Source: Neoconidiobolus thromboides FSU 785 (lineage: Eukaryota; Entomophthoromycota; Entomophthoromycetes; Entomophthorales; Neoconidiobolaceae). Taken from it: a stretch of DNA of 57,109 bases. Below the pieces are notes generated by a model. The model was not told the DNA's origin, searched no databases, and worked only from the letters and a program-made list of their open reading frames with translations. The stretch is from assembly GCA_025603075.1 (NCBI GenBank), contig MU626390.1:1-57109 (forward strand), in the 5' to 3' direction. Positions 1 to 13,192 of the stretch are shown here, one piece after another. The position numbers and the translations under genes are program-made. The first letter of the stretch is position 1. Each line of letters opens with the position of its first letter.

Positions 1-1483
1 AATGTTGTTGTAATAAAAGTGATAGATTGATCAATGTTTTATAATCATTTGGTGGATGGATAGAATAAGCATACTCATATCTTGCTTCTCTACCAGCCTT
101 TACTAATGCAGTAACAGCGGTAATTGAACGTGAATGAAGTATCTCTAAATCATGGGGTGTTATGCTTAAAGTATCATCTTTTAAAAGAAAACTATCTGAA
201 AGTAAATTTAAAGTTGAATGAAGTGACTCCAAAGTAAGTACAAGTGAATCACCAAGATCTTGAGAAGCTGATTCAGGCCATAAAGCGACATTAACGAAAG
301 TACTAATACCTACACCCACCAAAGATGGTGATAAAATTAAACCAAAGATATTAAGTGTAAAAGTATCTGCACCAAATGGAATTTGTGTAAGACTAATCAA
401 CATGATCACATTGAGTAAAGTAATAGGCCCAGTTAATTTTGGAAACTTTGTTTTAATGATACCGGATGTAAACATATAAGTATAAAGAAATAAAGCAAGT
501 ATAAAAGATCCATCAAGTATCACATTATTATCGCTATCTCTAATTACATTATTCTTGTTAAATAGGATATAAAACCCAAAGGCTGTTATATAAATTAATA
601 GTCCGATTAAAGAACATATACAAGTCAATAATGTACTTTCTAATTGGGCACCAACTGTCTTACAAGAATCAAAGATAATGGTAGCAATAATGGCAGTATA
701 GGAGCCATTACCTAAGACATTTCGAACTGGGTCAATGATAACCAATAAAGTAGCCAAAAAGAAAGCAATTGATGACTTTACAATTCTTTTAAATATAATT
801 GGATTGATAGAATGTCTTCCTTTTTTAAAAAATAATAAGATCTTTCTTAATCGTGTATTTTCGGGTTCTGGTGAAGGTGGTAAATTATTATTTAATAATT
901 TCGTTCTTGCTGGTAATGGCATTTCAAAATCTGTTATTGCTGTTTGAACAGTCATTTGGTTTCTTTCTTCATTAGTTTGCTCTATTTCTTGTTCATTGTT
1001 GAGATTTTGTTTACTTGCCATTGAAGTTATTATTCTTGGGGTACTAACATTTTTATCGCCAACTATTGCTTTAGGACTATTTGTTTCATTTTTTATACCA
1101 AATAAGTCTTGAAGTGGAGTTGTTTCAGATTGAATATCCTTTTTTTCAAAATTGTTTAGGTTTAAACCGTACGCATTATTATTAGGAGCTTGTGGAAGCG
1201 CCTTTGAAGTTTCTCTAAAAAAGAATTATAAGTCAAAGATCTTAAAATTAGTTTATAATCTATTAAAGGTTCTGATTTTCTACTTCGTTCATTTATCTTG
1301 AATATATTACCTCTTATTTTCATGCTCCTGGACACCCTCATTTAATGTGGAGCTTAATGAGGCTTTTTGTAACCTAGAATCATATGGCGAACTTGTTGAA
1401 GATTGTGTGGTTGAGTTGGTACCTATTTTACTAGGTCTTAATCTAGAAAAGGGTGAACTTGATATCGGAGATTCCTTACTCAT
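1..1483 (-). CDS. Putative 6-TM transporter of the ArAE_2 / BRE4-like family (partial, C-terminus beyond left edge)
   Basis: Minus-strand gene starting at the ATG at 1483. Exon 1 is 1311-1483, the intron is 1215-1310 (GTAATA...TTTTAG) and exon 2 runs from 1214 off the left edge; about 460 residues are visible. The first ~200 residues are Ser/Asn/Gln-rich and probably cytosolic. Then come six hydrophobic segments, including SIAFFLATLLVIIDPV, YTAIIATIIFDS, a long one around LIGLLIYITAFGFYIL, FILALFLYTYMFTSG, LLNVIMLISLTQIPFG and FGLILSPSLVGVGIS, followed by a soluble stretch starting NVALWPESASQDLG. This layout and the WPE-type motif after the sixth segment match the fungal 'putative ER transporter, 6TM, N-terminal' family, which is related to aromatic acid exporters and yeast BRE4. 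The substrate is unknown. The missing C-terminal half would normally hold a second membrane block. The family call is from memory of the fold and motifs. Confidence 0.72.
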
Positions 1484-3004
1484 CAAAATAAATATTTACA
1501 AAAAATTAAAGAAATTAAAAAACTATTTTCCAATTACAAACAATGACCACTTAATATCTTTGTTGATTTTCAAGGCTATTCTATAAATGGAAATAAATTA
1601 ATTAATAAAACACTTTTAGTTGCTAGATCGAGTAGAAATGATAATGAAGAGAGATGAATAAACTATCAAAAAGTGAAAATAGAGATTGTTGACCTTTAAA
1701 TTTTTATAATTTTTCTATTGTTTTAAGGCCTTGTAAAATTGTATAAATTATTAGTAATCTGAAATTTTTAATTTAACGGATAATTTTAATTCAGTGTTTA
1801 AAAAAAAGACAGGTTTTAAAACTCACACATGATGTGGTGTGATCTAAGGCTTTGTTGCTCAATTATGCTGTGATATCATTTTCAATTTTTAGTCAAGGTC
1901 ATAACGTTGGTTCTTCAAAGTGCTAAAATACTAATATTTATTATTATATTATAGAAACTTTCTTTAAATAATAGATATGTATTTTATATTATAATATATC
2001 AGACCATGATACCAATTGTTTATAGCTAATATAAAAGCTAAAGGTTAAAAGTTTCTATTTCTCTTATAATTTGAAAGGGACCAATTGGTACCCAGTTGAC
2101 TTACAAGAATGGAAAAATCAAATTTTTATTATCAAATGAGTATTTAAAGAATATATGTAGTAAATGAAAAGGAGGGATGTGTAAATAAGAGGAAGCAAAG
2201 AATATCTCTATTTTTGAGATGGACAAATTTTAAATAGTTTGATTTATTTTCCGCCTTGTCCAGATAAAGAACAAAAAATTGAAAAATTAGAAGCGTGGGA
2301 AAATGATAGGTGATGTTAAAGACTTAATAAAAAGAATTGAAATTGTAAATAGATATTCAACACTCATCAAATTTAAGTGACATACATATTAAATAAAAGA
2401 AATAGAAAGTATCATCCTATTTTATTGAAGTAGCTTTAAAACTACTTCCACCATCTAGTATTAATTCGAATAAGTTTTCAGACTAATTATTCTTATCATT
2501 TAGAATTTAATTGAGGTTATTCTTAGAAACATCATATTACTATACAATTTTGACGATTCAGATAGCAATAAAATATTTCTATTCACTTTATATTGCCTTA
2601 AATAAAAACTTTAATATCTTGTACTAATAAATAATTGTTGCATTGATTTGTTTGAATTTTAAAATTTTGGTATTAATAAATGCACTCAATATTATATTGC
2701 TTAATTTAGTAAATATTTTAAAAAAATTGTTTTGATAAACACAAAATGCTCACACAATAAGTTCAAATATGTTTGAAGATTGTTACTTTAGGTTGTTTAT
2801 ACGCATTAAATCAAACAAGAGATACTTTTTATTTTAATAATTATTTTAATCTTTAAGTCATAAAACACAAATAATGATATATTATGACTTCAATCAGTAA
2901 ACTATGAAAATAAAAAATAGGGAAATCAAAGTAAAGCTTGCGTCATGAATAAAGCAAAAAGTATATAAATTAAATAATGCGTACAATTTTAAATAAATAA
3001 TAAA
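1484..3004. other. Intergenic, divergent promoters
   Basis: AT-rich spacer between the divergently transcribed transporter and transketolase genes. No supported ORF, tRNA or repeat copy seen. TATATAAAT at 2962-2970 lies about 35 nt before the transketolase ATG and could be a TATA element, but such strings are common at this base composition. Confidence 0.4.
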
Positions 3005-5112
3005 ATGGGTTTCAATAAAGGAGTTGAATTGTTATCAGTTAATACTATTCGAGTATTATGTGCGGACATGGTTGAAGAAGCAGGAAGTGGGCATCCAGGT
3101 GCTCCAATGGGATGTGCTCCAATAGCCCACATCCTTTATTCCGAAGCGATGAACTATAATCCAAAAAATTCCAAATGGGTAATTCTAATCAATTTGAATC
3201 ATTTATAAAACTAATAATATTTTAGATCAACAGAGATCGATTTGTACTTTCTAATGGACATGCCTGTGCTTTACAATATGCTATGCTACACTTGTCAGGC
3301 GGGAATATGAGTATAGAAGACCTTAAAAGTTTAAGAAAATTAAATAGTAAAACACCAGGTCATCCAGAATCCCATCTCACTGAAGGTATTGAAGTAACTA
3401 CTGGACCGCTTGGACAAGGTATTGCTAATGCAGTTGGTTTGGCTCTTGCTGAAGCCAATTTAGCTGAGACTTTCAATAAAAAGGATATCTCAATTATTGA
3501 CCATTATACCTATTGTATTCTTGGCGATGGATGTATGATGGAAGGTATTTCTAGTGAAGCTTGTTCACTTGCTGGCAGATTAAAATTGGGCAAATTAATT
3601 GCTTTCTATGATGATAACAAAGTGACTATTGATGGTAGTACGGATCTCTCTTTCCATGAAGATATTGAAATGAGATATAAATCTTATGGCTGGCATGTAC
3701 TTTCAGTAGAAAAAGGGGATACTGACTTTGAAGGTATTAGAGAGTGTATCAAGAAAGCAAAAAATATTACTGATAAACCAACTTTAATAAGAATTCGTAC
3801 CACTATTGGGTTTGGTGCTGAAAAAGCTGGTACTGCTGATGTACATAGTAATGCTTTTGGTGATGAGGGAATTAATAGTATCAAATCGAAGCTTGGATTT
3901 GATGTAAGTAAAAAATTCCATATTTCTCAAGAAGTTTCTGAACTTTGGAAAGAAGTTGAAAAGAAAGGAATCAAAGCTGAAGAGGAATGGAATAACAAAT
4001 TAACTGAATACTCTCAAAAATACCCAGAGTTAGCTGAAGATTTTAAAAGAAGAGTATCCAATAAGCTTCCTGAAAACTGGGAGGAATCCTTACCTCAATT
4101 TAAAAAGGTTGGAGAGATGCTTGCCACTAGAAATTGTTCAAATGAAGTACTTAATTCAATATCTTCTATTTTTACTGAGCTTATTGGTGGCTCTGCGGAT
4201 TTAACACCATCTAACTTAACAAGATGGAAAGAAGCTAAAGATTTCTTTCCAACTAAAGATAAAAATACAGGTTATGATGGTAGATATATTCGATATGGCG
4301 TTAGAGAACATGCTATGTTTGCTATATCTAACGGTATAGCAGCTCATGGTAGTTTAATACCTTTTTGTGCTACTTTTCTTAACTTTTTAAGTTATGGCCT
4401 TGGTGCTTTTAGATTATCAGCCCTTTCCAATTTCCGAGTACTTTATATAATGACACATGATTCAATTGGATTAGGTGAAGATGGTCCAACCCATCAACCA
4501 ATTGAAACTTTAGCTTTATTAAGAGCAACACCCAATGTTTATGTTCAACGTCCAGCAGATGGTAATGAAGTATCTGCTGCTTATTATAGTGCTTTTACTC
4601 ATGAACATAGCCCAACTGTACTTTGTTTATCAAGGCAAAAAGTACCAACCCTTGAAAATTCCTCTTATAAATTAGCTTTAAAAGGTGCTTATGTATTAAA
4701 AGACTCTGATAAACCAGAAGTTATATTAGTTGCTACTGGATCAGAAGTTTCAATTGCTGTTGATGCTCATGAATTATTAAAGAAAGAAAACATATCTTGT
4801 AGAGTAGTCTCTATGCCATGTTTTGAATTATTTGAAGAGCAAGATAATGAATATAAACAAAGTGTATTTTTAAATAATATACCAGTAGTTAGTTGTGAAG
4901 CTTTATCTACTTTTGGATGGTCTAAATATGCCCATGCTTCTTTAGGTATGACTACTTTTGGTATGTCTGGAGATTACAAAGAAGTATATAAACATTTTGG
5001 TATTGAGCCCAATAATTTAGCTAAAATAGCTAAAAACACTATGGAGTTTTATAAATCAAAAGGCATTCAACCTCCTAATCTTTTAAATACTCCAAATAAC
5101 TTATCGAATTAA
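3005..5112 (+). CDS. TKL1: Transketolase
   Basis: Thiamine-diphosphate enzyme of the non-oxidative pentose phosphate pathway, cytosolic. It moves two-carbon ketol units between sugar phosphates. Exons are 3005-3178 and 3226-5112. The 47-nt intron has a clear CTAAT branch site and restores [17 protein letters not shown]. Predicted length is 686 aa, normal for the family. Visible motifs: [10 protein letters not shown] near the N-terminus, TTGPLGQG, the ThDP motif GDGCMMEG...[22 protein letters not shown] with the catalytic Glu at residue 419, and GEDGPTHQP with Asp477 and His481, almost the numbering of yeast Tkl1. SRQK supplies the phosphate-binding Arg. No peroxisomal SKL-type tail or mitochondrial leader is seen. 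The next gene lies 179 nt downstream on the same strand. Confidence 0.97.
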
Positions 5113-5291
5113 GTAATCTTTTATATTTGAAAATAAATTTTATTGTATGCTTTAAATTTGTAATTTTTTTTCTTATAAGTGGTGGTGACCTCATCATAAA
5201 ACGTAGCCAATTAAATTTACATATTGTTTTAGTTAAATTTGATCGAAAATTTATTTTATGAACATTTGTTTAATTAAAAATAAAATATAAA

Positions 5292-6025
5292 ATGCTATTT
5301 CAACTTGGAAAAAATATAATAAAAAAGAATGTTTTCAATTGTCAAGTTGTAAACACTTGTAAATATTCAGCTAAAACATTAGATGGAGTTAAAAGCAAGG
5401 TAATTTACAGTGTTATAAATTTTGAGTAAGATTTAAGGAATTTAGATTTGGCAATTAGGACGATTGAATCATGTAGCCATTGCGGTACCTGATATTGAAG
5501 CCAGTACTCGATTTTATAAAGATATATTAGGAGCTGAAGTTAGCTCAAAAGAAGTAATATTAATATTAATATTAACATTAACATTTTAATTTCAATTATC
5601 AAAAAAAATAAATTAAATTAATCATTTAATTTCTAAATAATTAGGCACTTCCAGATCATGGAGTTTATACTGTATTTGTTAATTTAGGTAATACTAAAAT
5701 TGAATTGTTACATCCATACGGAGAAAATTCACCAATTCAAAACTTTTTAAATAAGAATCAAAGTGGTGGAATTCATCATATTTGTATTGAAGTAAGTTTT
5801 AAAATAAAGAGTATATTAAATTATTAGTTATTAACAAATAAAAAGAAGTAATTAATAAAATTGATTTTTTAGGTGGATGACGTATTCAAAGCATTACAAG
5901 ATCTTACATCTCAAAATATTCGATCATTAGATAAAAAGCCTAAAATTGGAGCTCACGGTAAACCAGTAATCTTTTTACATCCTAAAGATTGCGGTGGTGT
6001 CTTAGTCGAATTAGAGCAAAAATGA
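5292..6025 (+). CDS. MCEE: Methylmalonyl-CoA epimerase, mitochondrial
   Basis: Interconverts (2R)- and (2S)-methylmalonyl-CoA in propionyl-CoA breakdown, normally in mitochondria. Four exons: 5292-5399, 5446-5553, 5645-5791 and 5873-6025, giving 171 aa. All joins are in frame with GT-AG introns. The first exon (36 residues, Lys/Asn-rich, no acidic residue until near its end) reads as a mitochondrial leader. The vicinal-oxygen-chelate fold starts at LNHVAIAVPDIEAS and continues through ELLHPYGENSPI, GGIHHICIEVDD and GGVLVELEQK. Expected metal ligands are His45, His116/117 and Glu167; Glu92 lies at the usual third ligand position. The methylmalonyl branch is absent from well-studied ascomycetes and basidiomycetes but present in several early-diverging fungi, so this gene informs placement. 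The partner mutase and propionyl-CoA carboxylase are not in the window. Confidence 0.9.
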
Positions 6026-6644
6026 ATATTGGAAAAAGATAATTTTGAAATTAAAAATTAAAGATAAGATTCTTTTATATAAGATTTAAAGTTTATTAAT
6101 TTTATAAAGGAATAAACATAAATCAAATCATTACTAATAATTTTTAGTTTACATAATAAGTTTTGAAAATTAGAATGAATTTATCTATTTTGTTTATTTT
6201 TTAATAGACTGTAAATCAATGAGTATTTTATTAGCTATTAAATTAATCATCATATTATTTTATATAAATAAAAATAATAATTTATTACAAAAATTCCACT
6301 AATAACTATTTTATTTCAATTAAATTAAATTAAATATTTTTTATTAATAAATGCTAGTTTCTAATAAAAATAAATAAATGTTAATAAAAAGTTGAAAACA
6401 GAAAAAATGAACAGAGATAATAATGATAACTTATTTAGAATGAAGTTTATTAAATTTCAATATGAAAGTTTTAGAAATCTAAAAAATTTTAATATTTCCA
6501 TTTCAAAGAATCAAATTTCTAGTCTTAATTAGTATTCAATGCTCAAAAAAAACTGCATAAATCAATGACGACTTTGAGAAAACTTGGATCTTTTTAACAT
6601 TTCAAAAATTGTTTATCTTTTTATTTGTTTTCATTTTAACAATT
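6026..6644. other. Intergenic spacer
   Basis: AT-rich spacer of about 620 nt between the epimerase and the aldo/keto reductase, including TAAATTAAAT-type runs. No ORF, RNA gene or MITE copy seen. Confidence 0.4.
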
Positions 6645-7955
<1,311 letters not shown>

Positions 7956-8457
7956 AAAGATGATGCAAAAAAATAAAATTATATTAAACTAGTTTATTTT
8001 TGTTATATGGGGATGTTTTTTTGGCTTCATTACTTTTTCCACCTTCCAAGTGTTATTTGAGTGGAAAAATCGCTAGTAAATTCTTAGACACAAAAATACA
8101 TCCTCATATATTGAAACATGTAAAAAAAATAATATTATTGAAATATAATATATTTTTGTTATTAATACGAATCATTACTATTATTCTTATTAAATTTGAA
8201 GAGTTGTATAAAGTTGGGAGATTATAGTATTGCCAAAAAAAAGATAATTACATAAATAATTTAAACATTATTTCTATAAAAATCAACTAATCACACTAAA
8301 TGAATAAAAAAATAGTCCAACTATTAGATAGGAATAACATAATAGATTCCAATGCATCAACTTTACTCAAACATAAAGTAACCTTTGCAATAAAAAAAAC
8401 AATTTATATTTTATTTTAATAATTAACTCAGCAATATATATATATTAATCTTCATTC
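7956..8457. other. Convergent intergenic spacer with one MITE
   Basis: Spacer between the 3' ends of the aldo/keto reductase and EAF7. It holds MITE copy 1 (8008-8106) and otherwise AT-rich DNA. The 75-codon open frame at 8000-8227 runs through the MITE and is not credible as a gene. Confidence 0.5.
8008..8106 (+). mobile_element. MITE copy 1 (orientation A)
   Basis: 99-bp copy: TGGGGATGT at the left, CATCCTCA at the right, flanked by TA on both sides (8006-8007, 8107-8108). Orientation A means the GGCTTCATTACTTTTTCC side is on the left of the + strand. Confidence 0.85.
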
Positions 8458-9276
8458 TTATTTTTGTTTGAATTTCTTATTCATCAACTCCTTAAACTGA
8501 GGCGGTAACTCAAATTCAATTTGTTTTGATAGATCAATATGATTTCCCAATTTACAACTCCATTCATCTGGTTCTTTCAATTCCTAAAAAATAAAAAAAT
8601 GAACCTTCGTTTATTGATATTCCCATTAAATAAAGAGATTCAATTAATAGACTTACAATTTCGTCCACTGCTTGCATATCATATAATTCATTCAATCGCT
8701 CCCAAATTTCTAAATTTGTTTTTGGATGCGCATTATTTTTATTAAATAAATAACAAATATTCGCCATTCGAAAATGTTTGTGTAAACCTAAAACAATTTT
8801 AAGTTTAATATTCCATTCATAATGTCTTCATTTATGAATTAAGTAAATAATTTCGAATTTCCATTACCAGCTGGTTTATTATTAGCTATACATTTAAATA
8901 GTAATGTATCTGCTGCAACACTCCATTCACCTTGTGATTTTGATTCTGAATTATCTGATTCTGGTTCAATTCGAGTTATTTCTTCTTTTAAATGAGAATC
9001 AGAAATTAACCCCCCAGTTCTTTTGATTCCTAAAACATTCAATCCTATCTTTTTTATATCCTTTTTTGTATTATTTCATTAATCCCATTTCTAAAAATCT
9101 ACTATCTAAATAAATCTTACAGTATCATTATCCATTTCAATTGGACTATTTAATTCATCTAACTTAATCGGTGTGGACTCTTCAGAGGAATTGATGAGTT
9201 CTTCATTTTCATTGATACTAGTTAATATTAATTTAGATTTCAACGGGGTTTTCTTTTTATTCTTTTTTTGTGCCAT
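8458..9276 (-). CDS. EAF7: NuA4 histone acetyltransferase subunit EAF7 / MRGBP
   Basis: Nuclear chromatin factor, a small subunit of NuA4/TIP60. Transcribed leftwards from the ATG at 9276. Exons are 9121-9276, 8868-9048, 8657-8787 and 8458-8583, giving 197 aa, close to human MRGBP (about 204) and shorter than yeast Eaf7. The N-terminus is Lys-rich (MAQKKNKKK) and then acidic. The diagnostic CT20 domain is assembled across three exons: EWSVAADTLLFKCIANNKPAG joins LHKHFRMANICYLFN, then EIWERLNELYDMQAVDEI joins ELKEPDEW. The acceptor of exon 2 is uncertain: AAAAAAG/ATAGG (used here) or one 12 nt upstream, both in frame and neither with a pyrimidine tract. The Lys-rich tail FKELMNKKFKQK ends the protein. 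Confidence 0.85.
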
Positions 9277-10025
9277 TAATAGATATTGAATGATAAAATA
9301 TTGAGAAATGAGTGGAATCTTTTTTACAAATATTGTTAATTGCTTGGATTTAAGTCTAATTTTAACAAAAACCAATCATCTTGAAGATAAATTGAATAGA
9401 TGATATATCAGATATTGAGTACTTTATTTTCTTTCTTTTTTGGGCAAATCTTGATTATAAAGTCTAAAGTTGAAGCTAGAATTAATTTTTGATTTAATTT
9501 GGCTATTTATAGTTGAAAAAAATTGCAAACAAAAAAAATAAAATTTAAATTGAAAAAAGTGGGGAGTTGCTTTATTCAATTATTTTTAAAGAAAAGTTTA
9601 ATAAATAGAAATAAGCATTATTATTATTAATTAAATAAGATACTCAAAAATATTAGACAAAGCTATTATTAAAAATTAAGTCTTTATTAAGTATTTTTAT
9701 AAAATTTTATTTTTTATTATAATTAATTACATGTTTGCCATCTTTTTTTCTTAAAAATGAAAAAATCATATGGAAATACCTAATACATAATAACATATAT
9801 AAATATTACGTTATAAGATAATAATATTTTCAAATAAATTAATTCAGTAGTCAATTTGAAAAATTTACTATATATAGTAATTTGTAATAATTAAAAAGGT
9901 AATATCACTTTTCGAAATTAATCCAATTAATTTAGTAACATTTAGTTGTTCCAAATAACTTTAAATAAAAATAAATAAAAATACTTTCTTTAAGTTTTTT
10001 ATAAACAATTTTTACTAAATTTCAA
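9277..10025. other. Divergent intergenic spacer
   Basis: AT-rich region between the divergent EAF7 and SEC1-like starts. No further ORF or repeat seen. The open frame continuing upstream of the EAF7 Met (to 9375) is judged 5' leader because the Lys-rich MAQKKNKKK start gives the size typical of the family. Confidence 0.4.
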
Positions 10026-12074
10026 ATGAGCTTTGACATTCGCTTACACTATAAACAAAAGATATTAAGCTTAATAAGAGGAATCAAAACCAAACAACGA
10101 TGGAAGACATTAATATTAGATTTTAAAAGCCAAAAACTGATTAGTAGTCTATTTAATTTATTAGAATTAAATGAAGAAGCTATCACATTAATAGAAAACA
10201 TTGAAATTCAAAGAGAAAGTTTCATTACAATGGAAGCTATTTATTTTATTTACCCAAGTATAGAGAATTTAGAGTTAATTAAAAAAGATATTAATGTGGA
10301 CGGTATAGCCAAATATTTTCAATTTCATTTATTATTTTTAGATACAATAAAAGATGATATGTTTGAAAAGTTAATTCAGTTAAATAAAACAAATAAGATA
10401 GTGACATTGAATGAGTTTTACTGTAATTTCATACCAGAAGAAAAGTATTTTTTAAATTTATTAATGGACAAAAAGATAGCTTTTCAAAACCTATATTCAC
10501 CTTTAACAAGACATAAAGAGTTGATAAATTCATTAGACTTAATAGCAGAAAATATCTGTCAATTCTTGATGAATTTCAATATGTTTCCTACTATTCGATA
10601 TCATCAAGAGGATAAACAAAAGAAATCTGGATTGACAAATTTATTAGCTGATATGATTTATAATAAACTAAATTTATATTATAATGACAATGATATTAAA
10701 GAATCGGATATTGAGAGGCCTATATTATTGTTATTAGATCGATCTTTTGATTTAAATCCCCCATTTTTATATAATTTTTCTTATGAGCCATATTTAAAAG
10801 ATGTATTTTGTTTTGAAGATAATAAAGTACCTAGGTAATATTATTTGATATTTTCACTATAAACTAAGTAATACTAATTTATTTCTAATAGTTTCGAAGA
10901 TACTAAAGGAGAATTAAAAGAAATCTACTTAGATCATCATGATCTTATTTATCAACAAATCAAATCAAAAAGTATAACTGAAGCAGCAAGATATATAAGA
11001 ACTCAATATAATGAATTATTAAAAAATAATCAAGCAGCAAAACAATTTATCACGGGGTAAGATTTAACGTATATATATTTTATAGACAAACTAATAATAA
11101 AAATTTCTAAATTATTATAGAGAAATTAAACAGGATGAGAAGAATTTGAATGAATTAAAGAATGCAGTAAAACAATTACCTCAAGTCAAACAAAGTTCCA
11201 ATTTATTAAAAAATCATACTTTATTAACTGATAAATGTATTAATGTATTTAAAGAAAGAAGTTTAAATCTAATAGCTCCCTTACAAAAGGTAAATTATAA
11301 TATTATTCTTTTTTTTCTATATTAACCTTATCATTCAACTTTTATCTTACATATAGGAACTAACTTCTAATAATAAAGAAGATTCAATTGAACAACATAA
11401 CCTATTGTTAACTAATTTAATTGATATTTTGCTTCAAGACAATATAAGATTAAAAGATAAAGTAAGAGTATTAAGTTTATATTTATTAAATCATCCAACT
11501 ATACTTGATGATCGATATCGTCTTGAAATAGTATCTGAAATAAAAAGTCATATTTATTCCAATTCAATATCTAATATCAGTTATATTAAAAATGGACCAA
11601 TAATAATGGTAAATAATTAAACAATTAATATTTTATTATATTTACAGTAACGATTATATTTTTTTGTTATAGGAATCAACAGAGAATGAAAGTACAACTA
11701 AAATTAAAGATTGGCATATGGAACCTACTGAAGGTAAAATCGATGATCTCATCAATTTTAAATTATTAAAAGAAGAACAATCTATTAATTGTGATACCTT
11801 GCACTTAAAATCTATATTATTAAATTTATATAATAACACTCTCAGTTTTTCCGAATTCCCCTACTTGAACCCACCTTCAATTTTACAAACTAAAGAAAAA
11901 GACGAAAAAACAATAACTTTTATACTAGGTGGTGTTACTTTATCAGAAGTCAAATTAATTAATAGATTTAATAAGGCGTTTATTAAGGAAAAGAATACTG
12001 CTTTATTGGGCTCAACTCATCTTATTTTACAAGATCAATTTTTATTAGATTTATTTGAGTTAAGTAAAAATTAA
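10026..12074 (+). CDS. SEC1: Sec1/Munc18-family protein, Sec1-like (syntaxin-binding, exocytosis)
   Basis: SM protein that chaperones SNARE assembly, most likely at the plasma membrane. Five exons: 10026-10834, 10892-11056, 11121-11289, 11357-11608 and 11673-12074, giving 598 aa, within the family's usual range of about 590-730. Supporting motifs: the N-terminal KQRWKTLILDFKSQKLISSL, the central ILLLLDRSFDLNPPFLYNFS (the family's LIVDRxxDPxTPLLHE-like block), KEIYLDHHDLIYQQIKSKSI followed by ELLKNNQAAKQF, the helical arch KNAVKQLPQVKQ...NLLKNHTLL, and C-terminal FILGGVTLSEVKLINRF. The EIYLDHHD/KQLPQ pattern is closer to Sec1/Munc18-1 than to Vps33 or Vps45; Sly1 is not fully excluded. Sequence divergence is high and many positions are Asn/Lys, in keeping with the base composition. 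Confidence 0.82.
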
Positions 12075-13009
12075 ATTGAGTCATGTTAATTATATAAGAT
12101 TTTCAACTTGTTTGAGTTCGTGTATTTATCTAATTGAGTTGACTTTTATTGAATTAATATTTAGTTAGTTACAATAGTTTGCTAATAGCCTTCTATATAT
12201 GTGTGTCGGAGTATAATTGTTAATAGAATGTACAACAACATTGAGTTTTATAAGTAAATATCAAATAATACATAATATATAATAAATTGAAATTTATCAT
12301 ACTAATCACTAAAGATAGTCATTACTAAATTGAAAGTTCAATTATCATAAGGTTAAATGTATTTAAATAAACTCATTAAGTTTTATAGCTTTTGGTTATT
12401 TTTTACTTCCAAGTATCTTTCGTATATCAGTGTATTATTGATTATTGCCTATGACGATAATGTTTAATCTTCTGAATACTTCATTTTTAGGTAAATAAAG
12501 AAATAAATAAAAAGACCGTCAAGTGTACATGTTGAAACGCAATATGGAAAAGATATTTATTGTATTTTCGGAAGAAATCCGATAGCTTATCTGTTATTTT
12601 CAGAATTCAAAAGTTTATGCTAAATTGATAATATTATATTTAAAAAACGCAACTAAATTAAAGAATATAATTGTTGGTACTAAAAAAGACCTTTTCTTAA
12701 TTGAAAAGCTTAGTTTATTAAAAATAAAAATTGGAAGTTTTACGTCATTATAAAGATTTGTAAGAAAGGTAAAAAGGATGGTAATCAGGTTATTTAAGAG
12801 AAGTTATTTATTGATTTGTTTTATAAAACTGTGATTTATTAGAACAAGAAATTTAAGTACTAATTAGTTTTTGTATAATTTAAAAATAATATTTTACATC
12901 ATCTTAATAGGAAATATAAAATCAATTTACTTCATTTCTTCTAAAAATTATCTTAGTGTTATTAAAATTTAACCAGATAACAAATAATTTATTTAAAAAA
13001 ACAGCAGTA

Positions 13010-13106
13010 TGGGGGTGTTTTTTTGGCTTCGTCACTTTTCCCATCTTTTGAGCACTATTGGAGCAGAAAATTGTTAGTAAAATTCTCAAATATAAAAACA
13101 CATCCT
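13010..13106 (+). mobile_element. MITE copy 2 (orientation A), diverged
   Basis: Left end TGGGGGTGTTTTTTTGGCTTC, right end degraded to CATCCT. TA at 13008-13009 and 13107-13108. The internal palindrome is eroded. Confidence 0.75.
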
Positions 13107-13192
13107 TAATGTTATCTTGATAATAATATAATTTATACTACAAATAAAATAAAATCTCAAAAAAACCAAAATTAAAATTAAAACCTAAAAAA

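Noticed and set aside
1347-1586. 79-codon + strand open frame
   Set aside because: Antisense to the first exon and 5' region of the ArAE_2-type transporter, whose minus-strand reading is clearly coding.
5554-5644. ATTAATATTAATATTAAC short tandem array
   Set aside because: Simple AT repeat inside an epimerase intron; not a CRISPR or structured repeat.
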